Below the pieces are notes generated by a model. The model saw nothing but the letters and a program-made list of their open reading frames with translations, did no database searches and was not told the origin of the DNA. The position numbers and the translations under genes were made by a program. This document shows, piece by piece, positions 23,001 through 33,400 of a stretch of DNA of 64,000 bases; position 1 is the stretch's first letter; every line of letters starts with the position of its first letter. This DNA comes from Mesostigma viride (taxonomy: Eukaryota; Streptophyta; Mesostigmatophyceae; Mesostigmatales; Mesostigmataceae), in assembly GCA_009746045.1 (NCBI GenBank), contig RPFO01000310.1, forward strand, positions 4,165,647 to 4,229,646, given 5' to 3'.

Positions 23001-23640
23001 ACCAGTGTTTCTTGCAGTGTCGAGCAGTAACAGATGGTGGCGCGAGAGCAATATGTGACTTTTAAATCATGGCTACACAGCTTACACCTCCGCAGGCATG
23101 TTGGAACAAGCCCCGCCATGCCGTGAGCCGAAAAAAAGGAAGAAACGCATCAAGCAAGGACGGTCGTAAACGTCACTGAAAACAGCAAAATCTGACCTGC
23201 CGGCAGGTAATGCGACAGCCTGGAAAATGTGATTCGTTTCTCGAAAAACTGATTAGCGCTCGTGAAAGTAGACTTGAAGCCCATCCGGATTCCACCTTTT
23301 GGGAATTGTGAGCTTCCAACAAAAAAGTTTCCCCCACAATTAATAAACATGCATTTTCGCTGCCAATTCCAGATCTGGCTGACACAAAAAATCAGCGTAT
23401 CAGTTTGCGAATTATTTTGACGCATGAACATACGCGAATAATATCTACCATGCATCATCGCAAAGCAGGAGAGTTTACGCGTCGTTTGCATCCATCGCAG
23501 CGAGTTAACATGCATAATTGACTTTTGACTGATATTCCGGCGGACATAGGGTCGACAGCCATGCGAGGTGGAATTTTTCTGGTCCCGTCGTCCTCAACGC
23601 GACGCGTTCGCGCCAAAATTCCCAGGATCTCATGTAACCG
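20096..23640. other. AT-rich stretch, no gene supported
   Basis: Small ORFs without recognisable features. Composition is more AT-rich than the genic parts. Probably old transposon-derived or intergenic DNA. Confidence 0.5.
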
Positions 23641-23656
23641 GACGGACCGATTTTAG

Positions 23657-23840
23657 GTGATGTGGCTGAATGACGACTTGACCAGGGCCCAGCAACAACG
23701 GCGCCGCGAGCTATGGCGGCCGACCTACCTCCAGCTAGCTCCGGCAGAGCGCAGGGGGCAAACCGGTATACTGGAGGCCCGGGGACGTACGTCATCCACG
23801 TCGACCACAAGCCCTGGCAGGCACCCCCTGCCACCCCAGC
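23657..23840 (+). pseudogene. LINE ORF1 (RRM C-terminal) fragment
   Basis: Encodes WLNDDLTRAQQQRRRELW then PTYLQLAPAERRG. This is the pattern after the RRM of LINE ORF1 proteins (DxDxTxxQxxxR, then Trp); compare [18 protein letters not shown] in the ORF1 at 40-41.3 kb. A diverged inverted copy lies at about 26,320-26,450. A fragment only. Confidence 0.55.
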
Positions 23841-23853
23841 AACCCCAGTCTAG

Positions 23854-25644
23854 CCCGTGTTTTTTTAATTAGAACGCGATATATCGCGTTGTAAGCTTCT
23901 TTTAGAACGCGTATAGCACCTAACTAACTAAGGAAAAAAAAAATTCATGGTCATGTATATACTTTCCTGAAAGCCCATAAATCAAAGTTTGTTTTTAGCT
24001 ACTCAGACCTAGAAAATGCTAATTCATCAGAGAGATACACTGGTTTGAATACAGGGGGGTCTGACCATGACCGCGATTTGTTGACCCTAGGTCACAAGCC
24101 ATAAGTCATGTGCTTATTCACAAATGGTTCATGAAAAAAATCTGGCTTCTTGCACGAGCTATGGGCAACATATGCAGGCTTTGTGGAACAAAACTCAGGC
24201 CCATTGGGCCACTGGAGCTAAATATTTTTCATTAGCATCACAAATACAACGCAGTACAACGCAGTGGGAAAAATCAGAGCCCTTCACAACATGACGCAAC
24301 GACACGAGCCCCATAAACGGAGCCATAGTGAGCTTGGAGGGTCAAAACGTTGAAAATAGGTGTTGTATAAGTTATACAGCATCAAACATGCATCAAACAT
24401 CATGACTGGATGACCTAATATGACTGAATCAGGCAGCCATAGCCAAAGCGAAATCCACTCTCACAACGCGCTGCTCAAGCACATGCCTCGTGGGAACGGA
24501 GGTGCTGGGTTTTTATTCCATAATGCGTGCAATACTGAAAGAAAGAGGCACGTGTAATGCAAGGCTTTGATAGGTTGAGTGATCCATGAGCTTACATGCA
24601 GGCAAAGATGACGCTGGAATGCATGCTAGCAAATGGTGGCAAGATGCTAACAACACATGATTATATACACCATGATTATGGGCACGTACCTAGCTGATCT
24701 TCTTGCACAATCAACGCAGTATAAACCATCAACATCCAATCCTCACGATATATGCACGGCTTGACGACGTATACAGCACCTAAATACTGCAAAACTGCAA
24801 CCTGCTATGGCTGACATGCAAGCAACGTCGAGTAGGATGGCGGTCTTAGAGAGGCTGGGCAGAGGTCGGTAGAAATAAGTGGAAAACTAGCTGGCGGAAA
24901 CTAGGTAGAAACACGATATACTTACGCCTGCAAGCACTATTGAGCTGGTGGCAGAGGCCATTTCCAGGAAAATACAGCATACCGTAGCAATAGCCACGGT
25001 CACGCCTTACGCTATTTGCAGGCACCATCATGCCCGGAGCTACCCAATAAAAGTCTGCACAAATCTCGGTTTAGCCAAGACTGAGTCCGGGCGTTCGGAA
25101 TGAATAAACATGTGTTAAGAAGTCGAAACACCGTGGAAATACCAAGCATGGTGCCGCAGCAGACCCGAGTCTTGACGTAATAATATGTAGTATGCCGGTT
25201 TCCAGGGTTTCCGCATGAAAGTTGGGTGAGAAACTGGAAAAAACTACGTTTCCTTTGCCCCAGTACCTCAACAAACTCGTAGAAACCTAATTATCAACCT
25301 TTGAACGCATCATCATGGTCGTGCCACCCAACAGCCACTGAAATTCGCGCGAAAACTGGCGAGATCTACCTGCCGCCATCGCCTTCGTCTTCACCTTCGT
25401 CCCGCGAAAATGCCTTATTTCAGTGGTACATATTTGTTTGCACTGAGCTGTCACAAAAAAAATACCAAAAATACCAGGATTTTTTCTTGAATTCTATGAG
25501 ATGTTTCTGACCTATGTTGAAAGTTTCAGACCAAAAATCACATATGTTTAATAGGTTTGCCACGTGTCAGATTACAACGCGATATAATCGCGTTCTACTA
25601 ACCCTACAACGCGATGTATCGCGTTGTAAAAAAACACCTACGGG
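23854..25644. mobile_element. 1.79-kb TIR element, no transposase, superfamily unknown
   Basis: Left end CCCGTGTTTTTTTAATTAGA then ACGCGATATATCGCGTTGTA. The right end, reversed, is CCCGTAGGTGTTTTTTTACA then ACGCGATACATCGCGTTGTA. CTAG flanks both ends (23,850-23,853 and 25,645-25,648), a candidate 4-bp duplication. A second palindrome, CGCGATATAATCGCG, lies just inside the right end at 25,577. The interior has no sizeable ORF and is AT-rich. This looks like a long MITE or internal-deletion derivative. Confidence 0.6.
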
Positions 25645-25915
25645 CTAGGGAATATAGCAGTAGTGTAGATTAGTAAGGCGTAGCCTAGCACGTGGCCTAC
25701 TACGCGCATGTGCGCCCATAATGGCCCTCCATGGATGATGCCTTAAGAATTTATGCACTGACGCCCTGCCTATAATGGGACTCCCCGTGGATGATGAATT
25801 AAGAATTTGGCCCAGCTCTGCCTATGCAGAGAGTCACTCTCTGTTGTCGAGAAGCGATGCCCTAGCCTTTGTATAGCCATGATGATCTTCCCACCTCTGT
25901 CGGCACCGGCCTAGC

Positions 25916-26110
25916 TAGGTGCCTGAATACAGTGGTGTGCAGGTGCCCTTTGTGCACCCATGCCGAGCAGGTGTAGTTTACATCCCTGTAGACCCTTGCA
26001 GGACGTAGCCTAGAATGTATTACAAGCCATATGCCCCTTCTCAGGGATATGTGCTACACAATATACTCCCAACGGAGTTATGTTCCTAATTAATTAATTA
26101 CTTAATTAAT
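25916..26110 (+). mobile_element. LINE 3'-terminal fragment
   Basis: Same repeat as 19,921-20,095 in the opposite orientation. CATATGCCCCTTCTCAGGGA is followed by the hairpin ACTCCCAACGGAGT and a TAATTAATTAATTA tail ending near 26,110. The tail shows that the element ran left to right. Confidence 0.72.
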
Positions 26111-26289
26111 AGATCATCTGGTGTGGGGCACATCGTAGGCACACATGTACATGTCTAAATAATGCATGAAGGCATCGATCAGCTGGTATGGATGGGGCCT
26201 GTAGTATACATAGGCGTACATGTACAAGGCCACCGACGGTCAGTGGCTAGGCCTGCACACTATTCTACACTACTGCTACTGTATTCCCC

Positions 26290-26540
26290 TAAGCTGGGGT
26301 GTCTGGAGGTGCTGCATGGGGCCGCGGGGGTCGCTTCATGCCTGGCCTTGTGGCCGACGTACGTAGATGGCCGGCCCCTTCCAATAAACCGGCTTCCCCG
26401 CTGCGGTCTGCCGGATCGAGAGCTCTGGAGGTAGGTCGGCCATCTATAGCTCCCGTCGCCGGTGTTGCTGCGCCAGGACCAAGTCGTCGTCCAGGGTGTA
26501 GTGAGTCTTCTCGAGCCGCTTGCGGCGTCTGAGAAAAGAA
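26290..26540 (-). pseudogene. LINE ORF1-like fragment (inverted relative to the RT that follows)
   Basis: The minus strand resembles 23,680-23,830: RRRELW-like and PVYW-like phrases, in broken frames. It ends about 50-90 bases before the LINE RT fragment that runs the other way, so the two belong to different insertions. Confidence 0.4.
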
Positions 26541-26589
26541 ATATTGTCCGCCGGGTTCTCATTAAGATGAGCATGCAGAAGCGGAGGCG

Positions 26590-28431
26590 CCCCTTCCTTA
26601 TACCGGCCCCGCGAGCGGGGAACTGAAGGTGGTGGGCGTCCAGCTTGATCTCACCAATGAGGCCCATGCGGCACAGGATTTCTCTCTCAAACGCCTGACA
26701 TGCAAGCTTCCCGGAATTCTCACCTTCCACCAGGTCGAAGTTCTTGACGATGACGTTATTAAGGCTGCGCTTGGCGAGCTCCCTGCTGAGTGGCAGACGG
26801 CCATCCGCGTCATGCTGTACAAGAAGGGCTCTGTTGCTGACCCCGGTAACTACCGGGGTGTCTGCCTCCAGAGCGCCGCGCTGAAGGTCTTCATGCGCAT
26901 GATGCTGCACAGGCTCCGCGCCGCGCTGGACCCACACCTGGGTGAGTCTCAGATGGGTTTCCGTCGTGGTCGTAACACTGTCATGGCTGTGTTAAGTGTT
27001 TGTCGCGCGCCGATTGATGGGGGAGGTGCGTCGCCTTCCCCCCGACAGTTTGCCGCTGGTCTTCATTTTTGTTGATTGACTATATCAAAGCCTTTGACAC
27101 GGTTCTCTGGGAGGCTCTTTGGGCCATCCTAGCTCTGGATCGGGTGCCACCTGCGTTTATTGCTGCCATTCGCCGACTGTATGAGGGCTCACAGGCAGTA
27201 GTGCGGACTGCGGAAGGCACCACCCCACCATTCCCCCTTCACCACGGGGTGTGGCAAGGTTGTGTCCTGTCCCCATACCTGTTCATTATTGTCGTGGATC
27301 ACGTCATGCGCCGGGCACGTGCGCGCTTTACTGCTCTTAAGGGGTTCGAGCCAGGCTTGGACATCCTTAACGTGAAAGAGCACGGCGGGGTTAGACCTGG
27401 TTACCGCCTTGCCGACCTGATTTATGCGGATGATACCACCCTCATCGAGAGCCCCGAGCACATTCAGACCTGGCTGGACTGCCTGGGCCTGGAGGCGCGG
27501 GCGGTGGGGTTGGAGATTAGTGTCAAAACCGAGGCGATGGTGATCATTGGGGCCTCCAGTAAACCACCGCTGCCGCGCCTGCTCGACGGGACGGAGGTCC
27601 CGTTCCGCGACCGCTTCAAGCTGTTGGGGAGCTGGCTTCCTGACACCGCCGACGATGTGGACACCCGCATCGGCCTTGCCTGGGCCAAGCTCCGTTCGCT
27701 CACACCCTACTGGCGCTCGAAGGGCCTGGGCGGGCACCGCAAGCGCATGCCGGCTCTTCAAGGTCCTCGTCCTCACGGTGCTCACGTATGGCGCCGAGGC
27801 GTGGACCCTCCCACCCAAACTGGCAGCTAGGCTAGACGGCACGGTTTACAGGATGCTCCGACAGGTCCTTAACGTAGGTTTTTCCGGGCGTCCGTCATCA
27901 GAGTCTTTGTATCATGCCTCGTGTTTCGGACGAGATTAGGCAGCGTAGGATAGCATTTGTAGGACACCTTGCCCGCACCAGCCAGGTCGACACCACCCTC
28001 GGTCTGCATGGCCGGCCCCCAGCGGCTTGGCCAGCCAGGGCGGCACATTCTGACCTGGCCTGGCCCCGCGGACATTCCCAAACGGGTAGGGAAACCTGTC
28101 ACGAACTACGTTCAGATGTTGCTGGACGACCTAGTGGTCCCAGCCCAGTTTGAGCACCGCATCCACTCTCTCTCCCGTCTTTGGACTGTCATGCAGGACA
28201 AGACGCGGTGGAAGAAGATTGTCAAGGCGCACACGCCCGACCCTGTGGGCAAGCCACCTCCCCCCAAGCGGAGGAGGCGTTTTGATGAGTAGTGTAGTTA
28301 GGATTTTCTAGATAGCTTAGAGTTAGGATAGTTCGATCACGCGGCTTCCTCCACCCCATCCATCATGGAATATGTGCTACATGACCTCCCCACGGAGGCA
28401 TGTTATAATTTAATTTAATTTAATTTTTGGC
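26590..28431 (+). mobile_element. 5'-truncated non-LTR retrotransposon (LINE), RTE/RTE-X-like
   Basis: RT sequence begins near 26,740 with LPAEWQTAIRVMLYKKGSVAD and NYRGVCL, then QMGFRRGRNT. After a frameshift near 27,065 it continues with DYIKAFDTVLW, HHGVWQGCVLSPYLF and the catalytic IYADDTTLIESPE. Further breaks near 27,750 and 27,940 precede a C-terminal domain containing VSDEIRQRRIAFVGHLART and end at 28,292 (KPPPPKRRRRFDE). That GHLxR domain is typical of RTE-type LINEs. The 3' UTR ends with a hairpin CTCCCCACGGAG and (TTTAA)n at about 28,405-28,431. No endonuclease domain is present, so it is 5' truncated, and it is inactive. Clade is tentative. Confidence 0.82.
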
Positions 28432-28462
28432 GAGCTCGGCCTCCTCGCGGAGGTCGAGCGTC

Positions 28463-28600
28463 TTGTCGCGTCTGCGTGCCACAACCTCCGGCGCCATGCA
28501 CCATGCGGCTGGCCACTCAGCTTTGGTAAAACCCAAATGAGCTGAGCTGACGTGCCGTGCCTGCCTTAACTGCATGCCCTGTGGGGTGGGCGAGGACCTG
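28463..28600. repeat. Copy 1 of a 135-bp direct repeat flanking the left LTR
   Basis: Begins TGTCGCGTCTGCGTGCCACA and ends GGGGTGGGCGAGGACCTG. It matches 30,310-30,442, which lies between the end of pol and the left LTR. This places a piece of retrotransposon internal or U3-like sequence outside the LTR as well as inside. Confidence 0.85.
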
Positions 28601-29044
28601 TAGTTAGCCTCTAGTCGTGGACATAGGCTAAGTACCAGATAGCAATGTGTTATCTGGGGTTTCGCACGTGTAGGCTCGGTCAGAAGTCCCGGCTATATGT
28701 GATTCGGCAGGCTAGACTATTCGATAGCCGAGTCCTGGTGACGGACGCCAGTACCTAAGTAGGATTGGCGGTACGGCGTCGCCAGTACCCACTCGGGACT
28801 GACATTGAGGTGTCGGATGTTGGACTAAGGTCCTGAGAGTCTAGCAGTGGCGTCGCGCCACTCAGGTTGCACCACAGAGCCCAACGGCCACTGTCGGCTG
28901 CTCCAGACGTGGCAGCCAGGCAGAGCGTTGCTTGTCGACAATGCTAAATGCCCTTGTGCACGTTGGGTGCGGGGCTTGTGATTTATTGTAATAAACACAT
29001 GCGTTAGGCCATTGAGCATTGAGAGGTCCATTCGTTTATTAACT
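28601..29044. mobile_element. 444-bp insertion inside the repeat, unclassified
   Basis: In the copy at 30.4 kb the phrase CCTGTCCCATGATT is continuous. Here CCTG (28,597-28,600) is followed by 444 bp, and then CCTGTCCCATGATT (29,045-29,058). This is the pattern of an insertion with a 4-bp CCTG duplication. The insert begins TAGTTAGCC, ends TTTATTAACT, and contains ATTGTAATAAACAC. No coding sequence. It could be a solo LTR or a MITE. Confidence 0.5.
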
Positions 29045-29060
29045 CCTGTCCCATGATTGA

Positions 29061-30308
29061 CGAAAAGAGGGCTCTCAGCCGAGGACAAGGAACTGTCCCT
29101 CGTGCCTGATGACCACCTTATTGATCCCCTTGTGTACCGTCGCGTGCCGCGTTTGAATATCCTTGCTGGGGCGTTAGCTAGACGCTCCAACTACTCTAAT
29201 TGCGACAATATGATGGCGCAAGAGGATGCCTTTGCCTCCCCTGCTATAGAACAATGCTTTCACAACACACACTTTGCACAGTCTGATGATGAAGCCGCAC
29301 ATGCGGAATTTATTGAGAAAGTTAATACAATTACAACACGTTGATAGTCTCAATATCGATGCACTCCATGCTCACGAGCCCGCAGTTAGGCAGCGCTCCA
29401 TGACATGCTACCGGCCTTGCTCCCAAGGAAAGGGAGAAACACGAAGGCCACTAACGAGAGACTCGAAGAGACTACACGCTGCGTGAGAGTCCTCTTCGAC
29501 TATGAACCAAACCATTCGTCATGCCACACGCATGACACACGCCACACTTGTCAGTCCAGCCAGGAATGCCAAAACTATCTTGCTGCCTGAACCATGCAAA
29601 TAGAAACCGCATTCCAGTTGCCGTCCTGGCTTTCTACCACACATGCCAACAAAAGCAGGAAGGCATCCCGACAAATCTAAATTGCTACCCTGTTGCCGAT
29701 CTCATCTCCTAGAGGCTCCGGCATTTCTGTCCCTGGGAATGTCCGGCATTGAGTCACGTCCACCAAGGTCGAAGCATAATATCCTTCAGACAATCTGCAC
29801 GCTCACACCTTGCGTGTGAGTGGCCCAGCAAACATTGCGTCTAATCGTTCCTTTCTAGAAGAAATCCCTTTGTAGGGCTGCCAGCGATTTCGCATTCATT
29901 CCAGCGATCTGGCTCCGCACCGCAAATTGTCCTTTTCCATTTTCTGTCCAGTCCTCATAACGTTGACCCGCTATTCTACACCACAAAGACACCTGGCCTG
30001 TCAATAGCCTCGGCGCTGTTGAAGTCCAGCAGTCCAGCTCAGCTCCAGCTCCAGCTGTCCTAACACGCGTATGATCCTCTCGACGCTGCGCACTTGTGCT
30101 GCCGTCCGCTCAAGTCAGTGCTGCGCGCCCAGCTGTGCCTGGCCCGGCGCGCGCGCACGTACACTTTCGTCCGCTCTTATGCTGCAAGTGCTAGTGTCCC
30201 CCCCGGTCACTAGCCTTTGTCGAAAATGCGTAGAAAACAAATTCCTTGCGCACGTCACCGGTCTTGTGCATAGTGGGCGCCCGGATGACATAGCTCGCGT
30301 CCGTGACA
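29061..30308 (-). repeat. 3' LTR of the Ty3/gypsy element
   Basis: 1,248 bp nearly identical to 49,579-50,828, with roughly a dozen differences by eye including small indels. In element orientation it starts TGTCACGGACGCGAGC and ends CCTCTTTTCG, where the other LTR ends in CA; the terminal base has mutated here. Short ORFs inside are not genes. The outer flank (ATTGA) does not match the flank of the other LTR (GTCTG), so no target-site duplication is visible. Confidence 0.85.
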
Positions 30309-30309
30309 G

Positions 30310-30442
30310 CTGTCGCGTCTGCGTGCCACAATCTCCGGCGCCACCATGGCGGCTGGCCACTCAGCTTTTTGGTAAAACCCAAATGAGCTGAGCTGACGTG
30401 CCTGCCTTAACTGCATGCCCTGTGGGGTGGGCGAGGACCTGT
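30310..30442. repeat. Copy 2 of the 135-bp direct repeat
   Basis: See 28,463-28,600. This copy lies between the polypurine tract and the 3' LTR. It contains the tandem GAGCTGAGCTGA. The phrase AATCATGGGACAGG (element sense) follows the polypurine tract here and also lies directly outside the LTR at 29,045-29,058. Confidence 0.8.
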
Positions 30443-30448
30443 CCCATG

Positions 30449-30462
30449 ATTCCCCCCCTCGC
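30449..30462 (-). promoter_or_regulatory. Candidate polypurine tract
   Basis: On the minus strand, GCGAGGGGGGGAA lies 15-30 bases past the pol stop codon. An LTR retrotransposon uses such a tract to prime plus-strand DNA immediately before the 3' LTR. Here about 140 bp (the 135-bp repeat) separate it from the LTR as defined by similarity, so either the true LTR is longer or the tract is elsewhere. Confidence 0.5.
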
Positions 30463-30477
30463 TGGCGACCGGCCCCA

Positions 30478-33400
30478 TCACGAAGACAGCGATCGTACCA
30501 AGACAAGGGCAGCGGTGACCGCAGTCAAGCTGCGGGAGGTAAACTGCGCAGCGGTGCACACTGGACAAAACCAATCCCCCTCCGGAATGCTGGTGACCAC
30601 TGGCTGCAAGCACTGCATGTGCCAACCACAGTTACACTGATCACACAATAACATGGACTCCGCCTGATCGACCCGGTGACAAACCTGACACTGGGCGTCC
30701 TTGACTCGGCGAGACGTGTGCGGTTGGAGGTCGTGGACCAAATTGGGCAGCGAGCAGGGACTGAGATTGCTGAGGTTGTCAGTCGTACGGCTCCCGTCGG
30801 CGCCCTCCAAAATTGCCACTCCCGATGGTTTGATAGCCACAATGCGCAAAATGGTGGGCCCCGCCTCCACATCCAAAGTGTGCTTCAGCTGAGTGCGCAG
30901 GAAAACATACTGCCCTGGCCTAAACCGCAGCTGGCGAGCCATGTATGCGCCCCCCCGGCGCTGAGCGTAGCGCAGGGAGTCCCTGTGCTGAGCAATGAAC
31001 AAGTTGTTCATCGCGATGGGCATGACCTTCTTAAAAGTCTCTGCCCTGGCCAGCACCTCAACCAAAAATTGCTGAGCGTTGTCGAAGGCCATGGGTTCGG
31101 GGTGCGCAACCTGTGCCTCCGTAGGCAAAAGAGGATTACGCCCGAACAGAAGGAAATACGGGGAGAAGGTAGCGAGAGACTCCTGGGGAGACATGCGATA
31201 ACCCATGGCAATCCATGCCAACTCGCGATCCCACCTGGCCGACTCCGGCACCTGCAGGCTCCACTTGCGCAGCGCCTGCTTGACGGTCTGCACCAATCTC
31301 TCAGCCAAACCATTGGCCTGAGGATGCTCCCGAGAAGTGCGACGGTGATCAATAAGACATCCATCCAGCAACTCCTGGAACTCACCCCTGAACTCACCAC
31401 CCTGGTCCGTGACTACCTCCGCGGGAGCCCCAAACCTGGTGATGATGTCTGCAAAATGCTTCGCTGTGGTAGCGGCATGCTTGTCAGCAATGGGGATCAA
31501 CTCAACCCATTTGCTAAAGCTCTCCACGCATACCATGACATAGAGGTTGCCGTCAGGGCTCTCCTGAAACGGCCCGCACAGATCGACGTGCCAGCGATAA
31601 AACAAGCCCTTGATGGGAAGCGACATCAGCTCCTTGGCACCATGATCTGCGCTAAAGTTAGCCTTGGTTCGAGCACACGGGACACAGCTGGCCACTACCT
31701 GGGCCACTGTGTGTCGCATGTTATTCCACCAATAGCTGGTCCGTACGAGGCTGAGCGTGCGATTGCCACCCAAGTGACCATACCGCTCGTGGTACGCCTG
31801 CACTATAGCAACGCGCTTGTCAGGCGGTGGGACGACCACCCTACGCTTGCCCAACAGCTTGTACAAAACCCCATCTTCCCAACCATAGGTTGCAGCCCTG
31901 TGCTGCACCCTGTTCAACTCCGTCGCCTTCTGAGCAGGAGTCCAATCGACTGGAGTAGGAGTCAAGACAGCACCCTGCACTTGCTCCAAAACTCGACCAT
32001 CTAGCCAGATATCAGCGGTGTAGCAATCAGCAAGAGAGCTACGCGCTAAGAGAGCCTGCACAGCGATCAGCTGCTGCAGAGAAGGATCAATGTCAAAGGA
32101 CAGAGACCTACCCTCTTCCATAGCGCACACAGCTTTGGATGGCGTGAATGGCGACGGCCGCACCGGGTCGTCGCTGATGCCGAAGTCCGCCACAGAGTAC
32201 TCGACACTGCGCCACCACGCCTCCTCCTCATCGTCGGCCGCATACCCAGCAGCGTTCACAAAGACCACAGAACCAGACGAGCCCTCGGCACCCATGGCCC
32301 GGGCTCCAGTGTGGTCAACAGTGGTAGGCATGGCGTATCGGGATAGCACATCGGCGTTGACATGGTCCTTGCCGGCCCGATGCACAATGGTCATGTGGTA
32401 CTCCTGGATAATCATGGCCCATCGGGCGAGCTTACCCGTCAGGTTGGTGTTGGTCATTAGCCACTGAAGCGGCTGGTGGTCTGTCACCAGAGTAAACACG
32501 CGCCCAAATAAATACGGGCGAAAGTGCTTGATGGCCCACACCACAGCCAGTGCCTCCCCCTCATAGGAAGAATACCGGCTCTCCGCTGGGTTGTTGCTGC
32601 GACTAGCATAAGCAATAACGTGCTCGCGCCCATCACCATCCTTTTGCGCCAAGACCGCACCCAGTCCTACCTTGGACCAGTCGGTATATAACACAAATGG
32701 CAAAGCATAGTCAGGGGCGCGCAGAATCGGTGCCGACGTGAGCTCCTGCTTGATTGTCTCGATGGCGCGTTGCTGTGCGGGACCCCACGCCCACACGCAC
32801 CCCTTCTTGAGTAACTCGGTCAAGGGCTTCACCTTGCTGCTGAAGTTCTCAATGTAACCTCGGTAATAGCCAGCCAAACCCAAATACGCCCGCACCCCTG
32901 AGACATCCGTGGGTACGGCGGCCTGCGCAATGGATTCGACCTTGGCGGCATCAGGCGTCCGGCCACCCGGCACAATCTGATGACCAAGGAATGAGAGGGT
33001 CCGCTGGGCGAACTTGCACTTCTCAGGGTGCAGCCGCATATTATGCTCCTCGAGAGCCAAGCGAACCTGCTCCAAGTGCGCCAGGTGCTCCTCAAATGTC
33101 GCGCTAAAGACGATTACATCATCAATGTAACAAGCGGCGAAAGGAAGACCTGCAAGCACTTTGTCCATAGCTCGTTGGAAAACAGCACTAGCGTTGCGGT
33201 GCCCAAAGGGCATGCGCACCCACTCATACAAATTGCCGCCCCCCCAGAATGCAAGCTTCCGCTGATCCTCCGGCGCAACTGCGATCTGATGAAAGCCGCT
33301 ACGCAGGTCCAGCGAGGACACAAACTTCACATGAGGAGATATCTTATCCAGGACATCATCCACACGTGGCATGGGGTAACGGTCCACGGGTGTGTGTGCA

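Noticed and set aside
19921-26110. A 6.2-kb DNA transposon bounded by 170-bp inverted repeats.
   Set aside because: The same sequence occurs at 43.1 kb and matches a LINE 3' end with hairpin and short-repeat tail, so the two are oppositely oriented LINE fragments rather than terminal inverted repeats.
29057-29590. ORFs beginning with RGLSAEDKELSLVPDD, present twice (also at 49,578).
   Set aside because: They lie inside the two LTRs of the retrotransposon; duplication reflects the LTR pair and not a gene family.
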